Of a stretch of 64,000 bases of DNA, positions 57,192 to 64,000 are shown piece by piece. The notes under the pieces were generated by a model that saw only the letters and a list, made by a program, of their open reading frames with translations, made no database searches and was not told the origin of the DNA. Every line of letters begins with the position of its first letter. Position 1 is the stretch's first letter. The position numbers were made by a program, and so were the translations under genes. Origin of the DNA: Candidatus Pacearchaeota archaeon (GTDB taxonomy: Archaea > Nanoarchaeota > Nanoarchaeia > Pacearchaeales > GW2011-AR1); the NCBI GenBank assembly GCA_023228065.1, contig JALOBX010000001.1:124001-188000 (forward strand), read 5' to 3'.

Positions 57192-57225
57192 TAGAAAAAT
57201 AAGATAATAGAATTTATAAAATTAG

Positions 57226-57648
57226 TTAATTATTCCAAAATCTGCTCTGTGCTTCTAAACTATCTTCAATGGAATTTAATCCTTTTACTTTTCTATATTC
57301 ATTAATTATTCTTTTTCCTTCAAGAGTAATTTTTGGTGTAAATCTCTTCCCAAGCTCCTTAAATTCCATTAATCCTACTTTCATTGCAGGAGGTAGTGGT
57401 TTGTTTGAACCACATGTAACTATACCTATATACCTTGTTGCTTCATCTTCTACTCTCATTAACATCTCTTTAGTCATTTCATATAACTTTTTTTCTTTAT
57501 CTTTTTTATTTTTCTTCTGCCTGAAGATTGATTCAATTTTTTCATAATTTAAATTAATATACCCACAAATAAAATCAACCGTTTTTTTCTTTTGATTTGC
57601 TTCTTCATCAATCCTTGTATATTCTTGCTTAGCAATTTGTTCTAACAT
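57226..57648 (-). CDS. Hypothetical protein
   Basis: 140 aa, mostly helical with a Lys-rich centre (RQKKNKKDKEKKLYE). VDEATRYIGIVTCGSNKPLPPAMKVG in outline is the most ordered part. Sits between pyrH and rnp3 on the same strand. Not recognised. Confidence 0.5.
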   Translation of the reverse strand: MLEQIAKQEYTRIDEEANQKKKTVDFICGYINLNYEKIESIFRQKKNKKDKEKKLYEMTKEMLMRVEDEATRYIGIVTCGSNKPLPPAMKVGLMEFKELGKRFTPKITLEGKRIINEYRKVKGLNSIEDSLEAQSRFWNN

Positions 57649-57687
57649 AAAATTATCTGTTCTTTTTTATTTTTAAGGATTATTGTT

Positions 57688-58374
57688 TTATCCAGAAATA
57701 ATTGTTCCTTTAAACTTTTCGCTGTTCAATAAATTATCTAATTGTTTCATATCTTTGCCAAGGATATAGGTTGTTATTTTATGTTTCATGATTATTTTTG
57801 AAGCGTTTTGATCAAGAACAAAATGCTGTCCTGGTTTGAAGCTTAATTTGCTTGCTAAATTATCAAAATCTTTCCATGAAATTTCAGGAATAAACTTTGC
57901 ATCTTTATGCTCTTTTGGATTTTTATTATACAATCCAGAAACATCTGTTAAATTAATAAAAGAACATCCAATATGTTTTGCTATATCTGCTGCTGTTGAG
58001 TCCGAAGTTTGATTTGGCTTGTATTCAAGAGCTCCGCAAAAAATAACATCAAACTTATTTACATATCTTTTTAGCTCTCTCATCTTATGCGGAATTCCTC
58101 TTTCCTGATTTTGATTAAAAAAATAAGACATAAATCTTGCATTCATTCTTGTGGCAGATATTCCTGCAAAACTTTGGAAGTTCTCGCTCATTCCAATCTC
58201 GCGAAGAGCATAAATATATTTTCGTGCAATGCTTCCCCCGCCACAGACAATAATAAATTTGTATTTTTTTGTATTCTTTAAAATAACTTTCTTAAATTCC
58301 CTGAGATACTTTACACTTATATCATCTGGAATTATCAGGCTTCCGCCTAGACTAAGAACAATCACCTTTTTCAT
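57688..58374 (-). CDS. pyrH: UMP kinase
   Basis: 228 aa of the amino acid kinase fold: VIVLSLGGSLI, IIVCGGGSIARKY, the TSDSTAADIAKHIG switch and LTDVSGLYNKNPKEHKDA. Phosphorylates UMP to UDP in pyrimidine synthesis. Archaeal short form, full length. Confidence 0.93.
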   Translation of the reverse strand: MKKVIVLSLGGSLIIPDDISVKYLREFKKVILKNTKKYKFIIVCGGGSIARKYIYALREIGMSENFQSFAGISATRMNARFMSYFFNQNQERGIPHKMRELKRYVNKFDVIFCGALEYKPNQTSDSTAADIAKHIGCSFINLTDVSGLYNKNPKEHKDAKFIPEISWKDFDNLASKLSFKPGQHFVLDQNASKIIMKHKITTYILGKDMKQLDNLLNSEKFKGTIISG

Positions 58375-58449
58375 ATTAAAAATAAGGAAAATGTATTTTT
58401 ATATTTTGGGATTAAAAAAATTTATAATGTTCTTTGATATTGAATATGA

Positions 58450-58680
58450 ATGGCATATAATAAAGAAGAAATTAATCGATTACTAAAAGGGAAAAGGCAT
58501 AAAGGAGAAGAAGATTTGCTTATTCATCAACCAGATGGAACTAAAGCCTGTGCTGGATGGGAATTAACTCAAGGCTATCATCTTGTTGATTTAAAAAAGA
58601 AAAGAGAATTAACTGATGCAGAACTTATGAGCTCTGCTTATAAAGAATTAGAAAAAAGAAAGAAGAATTACAGCAAATAA
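58450..58680 (+). CDS. Small hypothetical protein
   Basis: 76 aa, charged; includes DGTKACAGWELTQGYHLVDL. No family recognised. Converges with the DUF357 gene with a gap of 4 bp. Confidence 0.5.
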   Translation: MAYNKEEINRLLKGKRHKGEEDLLIHQPDGTKACAGWELTQGYHLVDLKKKRELTDAELMSSAYKELEKRKKNYSK

Positions 58681-58684
58681 TATT

Positions 58685-58966
58685 TTATTTTACTGTGAAT
58701 AATTTATCATCATGCACATCAAAAATATCCAATCTTACCCCAGAATCAAGCCAGCCATGAGCATAATTTAATGCTGCAAAAGCATTTACAAAATCTTTCT
58801 CCTCTTTGAAGTGTTTTGCATCAGAAAGATAATTTTCTACCATTTCAATTATCTCTTTTGCATAATCCTCTTTACCTTTAATTATATGCTTCTTTACTTC
58901 TTTAAGAGCCACGGATGTTATTTTGAAGTATTTTTCAAGTTTTTCTTTGGTTATTTCGTTCTGCAT
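58685..58966 (-). CDS. DUF357-family protein
   Basis: 93 aa. KYFKITSVALKEVKKHI, VENYLSDAKHFKEEKDFVNAF and NYAHGWLDSGVRL follow the archaeal DUF357 pattern, a small helical family of unknown function. Full length. Confidence 0.85.
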   Translation of the reverse strand: MQNEITKEKLEKYFKITSVALKEVKKHIIKGKEDYAKEIIEMVENYLSDAKHFKEEKDFVNAFAALNYAHGWLDSGVRLDIFDVHDDKLFTVK

Positions 58967-59046
58967 TTTTATAGGAAAATTTGCTTATTTATAAAAGTTT
59001 CAAGTCTTATCATAATATTTAAATATAAGATTCTTTTCTCATTATT

Positions 59047-59805
59047 ATGAAAAGGGGAAGGAATAAATTATTTGTAATTTTGGGAATTTTTATTATAAGT
59101 TTGTTAATTGTAAGTGTAATTATAACTGCTGCAGACAATGGGGAGATTGTTGCTGAAATTCAAGATAAACTTTCTGACACAGCTTATGAATATGTAGAAA
59201 ATTTTGCACAAGAAAAGGGGATAAATCCTGAAGAAATAAATAATATTACTGAAGTAGATTTTAATTCTCTGCCAAAAGAAGTAAATATAGAGAATGTGAA
59301 TGATGCTAATCTTGCTATTTATCAAATTGATTATAATATTTCTTCAGAAGAACAGGATAAAATATTTGTAATTACTTATGCTGTTGAACAGCTTAAATCC
59401 CAAGGAGATTTAATAATTTCACAAGACAAGAGAGAATTCCTTAACTTTGGATTTAATCGAGAAAAAAATAGTTCTGGATTCCTGGAAACTGCAACAGGAG
59501 TAGAAGGCAGTTCTGAAAAAGGATATGTTATGATGAGAGAAGGAAGTATTACTGGAATATCCACTAATTTAGAAATAATCGATGGAGAAGGTAATTTAGA
59601 AATTATTATTTATAAAAATGGAGAAAAAATCTCCTTTGGAAACACCTTTGTAATAGATTCTGCAGGGATAAAAGAAGATTATGATATTCAATCAAAAGAT
59701 ACGATTTCCTTTGAACCAGGAGATACAATTTCTTTGTATGTTCAGTCTTCAGAAGGCATTTTCTGGAAAGATGTAACAACTCTTGTTGAAATTACAACTC
59801 ATTAG
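59047..59805 (+). CDS. Exported protein, unknown
   Basis: 252 aa. N-terminal hydrophobic helix (residues 8-28) as signal or anchor, an acidic helical part, then beta-rich repeats ending in LYVQSSEGIFWKDVTTLVEI. Likely outside the cell. Nothing recognised beyond that. Same strand as the next small membrane protein, 34 bp ahead. Confidence 0.6.
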   Translation: MKRGRNKLFVILGIFIISLLIVSVIITAADNGEIVAEIQDKLSDTAYEYVENFAQEKGINPEEINNITEVDFNSLPKEVNIENVNDANLAIYQIDYNISSEEQDKIFVITYAVEQLKSQGDLIISQDKREFLNFGFNREKNSSGFLETATGVEGSSEKGYVMMREGSITGISTNLEIIDGEGNLEIIIYKNGEKISFGNTFVIDSAGIKEDYDIQSKDTISFEPGDTISLYVQSSEGIFWKDVTTLVEITTH

Positions 59806-59839
59806 AAATGTTTTTAAATTGTTAACAACTCCTTAAAAA

Positions 59840-60100
59840 ATGAAAGAAGGCAAAACTAAAATTATAATTCTGTCATTGATTATTATAATTGTCTTATTAT
59901 TGGGAATTGTGGGGTATATATTTTTGGTACAACCTGCATTAAATGGACTTGTAGTCCTTGGACAAAATCAGGGAGTTCAATATGCAATTTTAACAATTGC
60001 ACAACAAGCAGCTACATGCCAACCAGTTCCATTACCTATTGGGAACAATCAGACATTGAATATAATTGCAGTCGATTGTTTAACCCAACCAGCGCAATAA
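59840..60100 (+). CDS. Single-pass membrane/pilin-like small protein
   Basis: 86 aa: short basic N-terminus, one long helix (residues 8-30), and a small outside domain with two Cys (ATCQPVPL and VDCLTQP) likely disulfide-linked. Size and order are pilin-like but no prepilin site is evident. Its last 21 bases overlap the convergent glycosyltransferase gene. Confidence 0.55.
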   Translation: MKEGKTKIIILSLIIIIVLLLGIVGYIFLVQPALNGLVVLGQNQGVQYAILTIAQQAATCQPVPLPIGNNQTLNIIAVDCLTQPAQ

Positions 60101-61078
60101 AATATTTCCCTCTTCATTTCTTTTTTTGAAATATCTCTTTATTGCTTTATGCATTCTGAGTTTATTTGACGCCCAAACTAGAACTTCATTCTCATCTTTT
60201 TTAATATCTTCTTTTGGATTGAAAGAGTATTTCTTTAATAATAAATGTCTATCTTTATACTTCCTATCCTTTATATCGCCATGCCATAAGTGGAATAATA
60301 TTCCGGGAGTATAACTGATACTTTTTTTTACTCTTTTGTATATTTCATCTTTCCAACTTTCCATATCATTTAAAATTTTTTCTGGAAAATGGGAAATTAT
60401 TTTTTTATAATTACAAAATGCACTTATGTTGCTGATATCTCCTGAACCAAGAATAAGTTTATCATAAAATCCGATATCTTCAAAAATTTCTTTTCTTGCA
60501 GCCCAAGCCATTCCAGGTCTCCCACTATTATAATCCCCCTTTTCTTGAAACTTATATCCTACACTATGCCTCTTTTGATTTTCCAATTCTCCAAATTCTA
60601 TTTTGTCTAAACTTATCTCATTTGGTTTTTTATTTTTTGAAAGTTTTACAGAAACAGAAAAAGGCTGCACAACATTATATTTATTTAATAGTTCTGATGT
60701 TTCTTTTACCCAGTTATCATTTGCAAAGATAATATCACAATCCACCCACGCAATTTTGTCGCAATCTTTTGGCAAATGTTTTAATCCAATATTAAGCAAT
60801 CTTTCTCTTTGCCAAAAAATATTATCTTTTTCTGTTCTTAACCGAATCAAAATATCTGCATCATCTCTATCTAATTCAAAAGGCATATTCCCATATGCAA
60901 GTTCAACAGTTAATAATTTTAATCCCTGTCTTTTAGAACATTCCCTGAAAATTTTATAATTTTTTATTTTATTCTTGTAACTTAAGGGATTAAAAAAAGT
61001 TGTAAGCCCCCAAAAACTCCCTGTTAATTTCTTTTTAAATTCCGGAACTTTTGCAAAATTTTCTTTGTTCATAAACAT
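60080..61078 (-). CDS. Glycosyltransferase-like protein (GT-A fold)
   Basis: 332 aa. The acidic motif AWVDCDIIF acts as the metal-binding D-x-D of GT-A enzymes, with NSGRPGMAWAARKEIFEDIG and the closing LFHLWHGD conserved in related enzymes. No membrane helix. May modify surface glycans with neighbours. Start at 61078 or, two codons in, 61072. Confidence 0.7.
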   Translation of the reverse strand: MFMNKENFAKVPEFKKKLTGSFWGLTTFFNPLSYKNKIKNYKIFRECSKRQGLKLLTVELAYGNMPFELDRDDADILIRLRTEKDNIFWQRERLLNIGLKHLPKDCDKIAWVDCDIIFANDNWVKETSELLNKYNVVQPFSVSVKLSKNKKPNEISLDKIEFGELENQKRHSVGYKFQEKGDYNSGRPGMAWAARKEIFEDIGFYDKLILGSGDISNISAFCNYKKIISHFPEKILNDMESWKDEIYKRVKKSISYTPGILFHLWHGDIKDRKYKDRHLLLKKYSFNPKEDIKKDENEVLVWASNKLRMHKAIKRYFKKRNEEGNILLRWLG

Positions 61079-61165
61079 TTCTCATATACAAATATTATAA
61101 ATTTATATATCTTACAAAACTTTAAATATATCCTTGATTTACTTACAGAAGAGAAGCTAAAAAAG

Positions 61166-62461
61166 ATGGTGTATAAAAAATATATAAAAAGAAACGGAAA
61201 ACTTTATGGTCCTTATACCTATCACAGCCGTAGGGTAAACGGAAAAGTTATCTCTGAATATCGCGGAGCGAGTAATAACTTTAATTACAAAAATGTTTTT
61301 GTCTTTGTTTTTGGAATTCTTGCATTAATCCTTTTAGCATTTTTCTTTTTTAATCTAAACGGAAAGATTACAGGATATGCTTTGTCTGAACCAAATATTA
61401 ATTTGAGCAATGAAACAATGATTTATCCTGTAATTTATTTCACTTTAATTTCTAAACAGTCAATAGAGATCCCAGCAGAAATTGAAGAAAAACCCGAAGA
61501 AAATGAAGAACTTCCTAGAGAAAATCCAGAATTGGTAATAAATGAATCTGATATAAATAAAACTATTATTGAAATCCCTGAAAATGCAACTGAAGAATTT
61601 TTTAATGAAACTGCAGAAAATGAAGAACTCCCAATAGAACCAGAGGAAATAATTAATAATTCTGTAGAGGAAACTATAAATGAAGAGAATGCAACACAAG
61701 AAATAACTGAAGACGAAGAGGAATCAATTGAAGAAGAAACGCAAGAGACAATTCCAGAACAATTAGAAGAACCTGCTGAAACGCCATCAGATGAAGAAAT
61801 TCCTGCTCCTATTACTGGAAATATTATTTCTAAACTATTTAATAGTATTTCAAATTTTTTCCTGGGAATTGTAGTAACTGGAAAAACCATTTCAGAATCT
61901 ACTGTAGAGATTTATGGAGAAACCTCTTTTGATAATCCTTTTGTGTATCAATTAAAAGAAGGAGAAACTATCCAGCTTGTTCCTGGAAGTGTCAAAACAG
62001 ATTCTAAATATTTAGATGACAATATCATCAAAATTATTTATCAAGGAAATGAAGTTTTGATTACAACTAATTATTCTGAATCTGCTGAAAATATCTCTAT
62101 TGGTAATTTAACAAATCAATCCCAATTAATAAATCAATCTCAGGAAATAATTAATCCAATTTCTTTTGATGTAACTCCTTTAAGTAATGAAGAAAAAGAA
62201 TTTATTTTAGCTACATTTGGAAATGTTTCAATTCAGACTATAAGTTCAAAACTGCACAATGACAGATATGAAATTGAATATCAGTTTGGAGATTATAATA
62301 TTCAATATTCTTATGATGCAAAGATTAGCACTGAGTCTTTAGCTTTGGAGATGGAAAAAGATAGAATTAGATGGATTAGAAATATAATTAATCAACTTTC
62401 TGAAGAAGAAACAACTCCTGAAACAGCACCTCAATTTATCTTAAATTATTCCTTGGAATAA
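61166..62461 (+). CDS. Large anchored surface protein with acidic repeat region
   Basis: 431 aa. N-terminus has a Y-x-K-R-N-G...GPYTYHSRRVNGKVISEY element, resembling the small GPYxY domain of DUF6788 type, then a transmembrane helix (residues about 45-65). An acidic Glu/Pro/Thr-rich stretch (about 105-215) with many N-x-[ST] sites follows, then a beta-rich end. The 5' cytoplasmic, single-helix, glycosylatable outside layout suggests an adhesin or envelope protein. Its 3' end overlaps the next, oppositely oriented gene by 26 bp. Confidence 0.65.
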   Translation: MVYKKYIKRNGKLYGPYTYHSRRVNGKVISEYRGASNNFNYKNVFVFVFGILALILLAFFFFNLNGKITGYALSEPNINLSNETMIYPVIYFTLISKQSIEIPAEIEEKPEENEELPRENPELVINESDINKTIIEIPENATEEFFNETAENEELPIEPEEIINNSVEETINEENATQEITEDEEESIEEETQETIPEQLEEPAETPSDEEIPAPITGNIISKLFNSISNFFLGIVVTGKTISESTVEIYGETSFDNPFVYQLKEGETIQLVPGSVKTDSKYLDDNIIKIIYQGNEVLITTNYSESAENISIGNLTNQSQLINQSQEIINPISFDVTPLSNEEKEFILATFGNVSIQTISSKLHNDRYEIEYQFGDYNIQYSYDAKISTESLALEMEKDRIRWIRNIINQLSEEETTPETAPQFILNYSLE

Positions 62462-63146
62462 TCATTGGACGATTAATTATTGGATTTCTTGGAATAGGAG
62501 GATTTGGTTTTGGGAATTGTGGCTGATTTGTTGCCGCTAACATTTTTTTTATCATAAATCTTGAACCAACAGTATCTGATATAATTGCAGATAAAACAAG
62601 ATTTCCAACAGCAACTCTGTAAACCCCTTCTGCCTTGGGTATTTTTGAAATCTGTGAAAATTTATCTATCACCCTGTCAATATCTTCTTTGCTTAAAATT
62701 ATTCCAGTTTCTCTTACTCCCATTGCTCCTGTAACTTTGACTTTTTCATCTGGATTGCTTTCTATAACTCTAACTGCTGGATCTTTTATCAGAGGGTTTA
62801 TCTTCATTAAATCTATATCAATTCCAGAAGTTGCAACAGGCCTTAAATATTCAAGATGTGAAGGAAGTTTTGGCTCTGGTATCAAAAGAGAAGGCTGCAT
62901 GATTTGTTGTGTTGCTGGTCTAATAATTGGTTTTGGCTTTATTGCCTTATTTGAAATTAATTCTGGTGTCTTTAACTTAATTTGTTCTTTTTTTTGAGGA
63001 ACAATTTTTTTTCGTTTCTTTTCTTCTTTTAATTCAATTATTTCCTGAAGTTTAATTATGTCTTTCTTTGCAGATTGTCGAATAAGTTCTTCTGTAAATT
63101 TTATAAGAAAAAATCTCTTGAATTCATTTGAGAATGTATTTTCCAT
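62436..63146 (-). CDS. Protein of unknown function with Pro-rich linkers
   Basis: 236 aa from the ATG at 63146 (TAG-T-ATG after the upstream gene); a GTG at 63155 overlapping the upstream stop is the alternative. Helical N-terminus, a Lys/Pro-rich linker, a central alpha/beta part (VRVIESNPDEKVKVTGAMG, ILSKEDIDRVIDKFSQIS) and a Pro/Asn-rich C-terminus. No family recognised; paired with the next gene. Confidence 0.55.
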   Translation of the reverse strand: MENTFSNEFKRFFLIKFTEELIRQSAKKDIIKLQEIIELKEEKKRKKIVPQKKEQIKLKTPELISNKAIKPKPIIRPATQQIMQPSLLIPEPKLPSHLEYLRPVATSGIDIDLMKINPLIKDPAVRVIESNPDEKVKVTGAMGVRETGIILSKEDIDRVIDKFSQISKIPKAEGVYRVAVGNLVLSAIISDTVGSRFMIKKMLAATNQPQFPKPNPPIPRNPIINRPMIIPRNNLR

Positions 63147-63147
63147 A

Positions 63148-63636
63148 CTAAACACCTATCTTTCTCATTTGTTGATTTTTTAACGGCTCTGTAACTGGTT
63201 TTTCTATTGTCCTGTTTCCTAACTGAGGAATTTGTACTCTTGCAGGAGGTATTTGCGGCATTGGTGCTGGAGCTACTTCCCTATTTGGAGCTGGCATTTC
63301 TTCAGGCACTCCTTCTTCTCTTTTTTCATGAAGTAGAATTAATCCCTTTGCAATTATTTTATTTTGTTCCATAAGTCCATTTAATTTTTCAACAACTTCT
63401 TTATTTTCATTTTTTTCCGGCTCTCTTTCGGCGAGAGTTTTTGCAGAAATCTCAAATAATTCTAAAAGTTTGGAAATTTGTCCTGAAAGATTATCAAATT
63501 TTACAACAAGATTAGTCATTACTTTTTGCAACGAAACAAAATTTTCAACTAAAATTTTCTCTATGCTTACTTTTTCTTGTACTTTCACTGGAGGAATTTT
63601 ATTCTTTTCTTCAATTATCTCATCTCTTTTTGCCAT
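63148..63636 (-). CDS. Coiled-coil protein with Pro-rich tail
   Basis: 162 aa. Residues about 20-105 show heptad-type helices (VSLQKVMTNLVVKFDNLSG); the last third is rich in Pro/Ala. It is immediately upstream of the previous protein and probably its partner. Unknown. Confidence 0.55.
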   Translation of the reverse strand: MAKRDEIIEEKNKIPPVKVQEKVSIEKILVENFVSLQKVMTNLVVKFDNLSGQISKLLELFEISAKTLAEREPEKNENKEVVEKLNGLMEQNKIIAKGLILLHEKREEGVPEEMPAPNREVAPAPMPQIPPARVQIPQLGNRTIEKPVTEPLKNQQMRKIGV

Positions 63637-63680
63637 GTATTTTAGAGGGTTTTTTTGTTTATAAAATTTTGTGATATCGT

Positions 63681-64000
63681 CTAAAAGATGTCTAATTTTT
63701 CTTCATCTTTTTCTAGATTATCAACGCCGTTTATTGCAGGACTTTCTTCTTCATTTTCTAATTTTACAATCTCTTCTTTTACTCTTTCAATTTCACTTGA
63801 TTCCCAATCTTGTTTATTTTTTTCTGTATTTACTTCCGCAGAATCGCTCGGTTGATATTGCCTTGGCTCCTGTCCTGTTGCCTTTTCAATCTCTGCAATA
63901 TAATCTGAAATCTCTTTTGCCATATCTGCATTTACACTTATGCTATCAATTCCTTTCTCTACCAAGAATTTTACCATCTCTTTTTTGCTTCCTGCTTGTC
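63681..64000 (-). CDS. PEP synthase/PPDK-like C-terminus, truncated by the window edge
   Basis: The minus-strand frame is open to the window end, so the ATG at 63977 is internal. MVKFLVEKGIDSISVNADMA is the closing element of PEP synthase and pyruvate phosphate dikinase barrels. About 70 acidic residues follow (from EIEKATGQEPRQYQPSDSAE), a tail those enzymes normally lack. If full length, it would supply phosphoenolpyruvate for gluconeogenesis or glycan synthesis. Confidence 0.7.
   Translation of the reverse strand, partial: QAGSKKEMVKFLVEKGIDSISVNADMAKEISDYIAEIEKATGQEPRQYQPSDSAEVNTEKNKQDWESSEIERVKEEIVKLENEEESPAINGVDNLEKDEEKLDIF

Noticed and set aside
61435..61890. Ser-rich minus-strand ORF opposite the large surface protein
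   Set aside because: The Ser/Ile repetition is the complement of the Glu/Asn/Thr-rich acidic region on the plus strand.

Overview
The window reads as a piece of a small, AT-rich archaeal chromosome (roughly one third GC by eye). Archaeal markers are everywhere: replication factor C small and large subunits, FEN-1, family B DNA polymerase, MCM, an RPA-like protein, ATP-dependent DNA ligase, TBP, TFS, Rpo11, aRF1, aIF2-beta, L15e, eL41, Sec61-beta, alpha-NAC, aMBF1, CDC48, RadB, RNase P p30 and a tRNA-Glu with a bulge-helix-bulge intron. Short proteins, many small membrane proteins of unknown function, mostly leaderless starts and sparse metabolism suggest a DPANN lineage such as Pacearchaeota or Woesearchaeota. 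That placement is an inference from gene content and style, not a computed phylogeny.

Layout. 1-2 kb: end of endonuclease III, a cysteine hydrolase, an eL41-like microprotein and a decayed ORF. 1.6-9 kb: RFC operon, Trm5-like methyltransferase, FEN-1, PolB. 9-17.6 kb: CorA, a tightly overlapping NOL1 methyltransferase/membrane protein/PUA/MetAP operon, a CDC48 operon headed by a Zn-ribbon AbrB-like protein and ended by a frameshifted small gene, hemerythrin, signal peptidase, TFS. 17.6-28 kb: tRNA-Lys, small unknowns, an ATP-cone protein with a basic tail, two radical-SAM-type proteins, topoisomerase I, RadB. 28-35.6 kb (minus strand): rpo11, aMBF1, membrane thioredoxin-like protein, then valS-prf1-scpB-GT2. 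35.7-42 kb: secG/NAC, MinD-like ATPase, MetRS with a separate tRNA-binding subunit, tRNA-Gly, Zn-ribbon/Hsp20 protein, tRNA-Ile. 42.3-48.9 kb: L15e, ferritin-like protein, ligase, TBP, MCM, RPA. 49-58.4 kb: aIF2-beta, tRNA-Glu, tRNA-Gln, tRNA-Thr, pheT-mazG-pheS, RNase P p30, UMP kinase. 59-64 kb: surface proteins, a glycosyltransferase, two unknown proteins and the C-terminus of a PEP-synthase-like enzyme.

The most interesting non-coding signals are these. (1) tRNA-Ile, tRNA-Glu and tRNA-Thr are each followed 73-111 bp downstream by an exact or near-exact copy of their own 3' end. In the Ile and Glu cases the copy abuts a conserved GCGA...TCGC hairpin with a compensatory base change; a third hairpin copy sits at the 3' end of rpo11. 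(2) A 43-44 bp near-identical hairpin repeat lies on both sides of the GT2 gene, one copy forming the 3' coding end of scpB. (3) Three divergent gene pairs have starts exactly 51 bp apart, with one palindromic TATA box at or within 1 bp of the midpoint, which suggests a single bidirectional TATA. (4) One ORF has an in-frame stop and another a one-base frameshift in an A-run.

Coding starts were chosen from leaderless TATA spacing (about 25-27 bp), Shine-Dalgarno sites or stop/start overlaps where these were visible. Several differ from the longest possible ORF.
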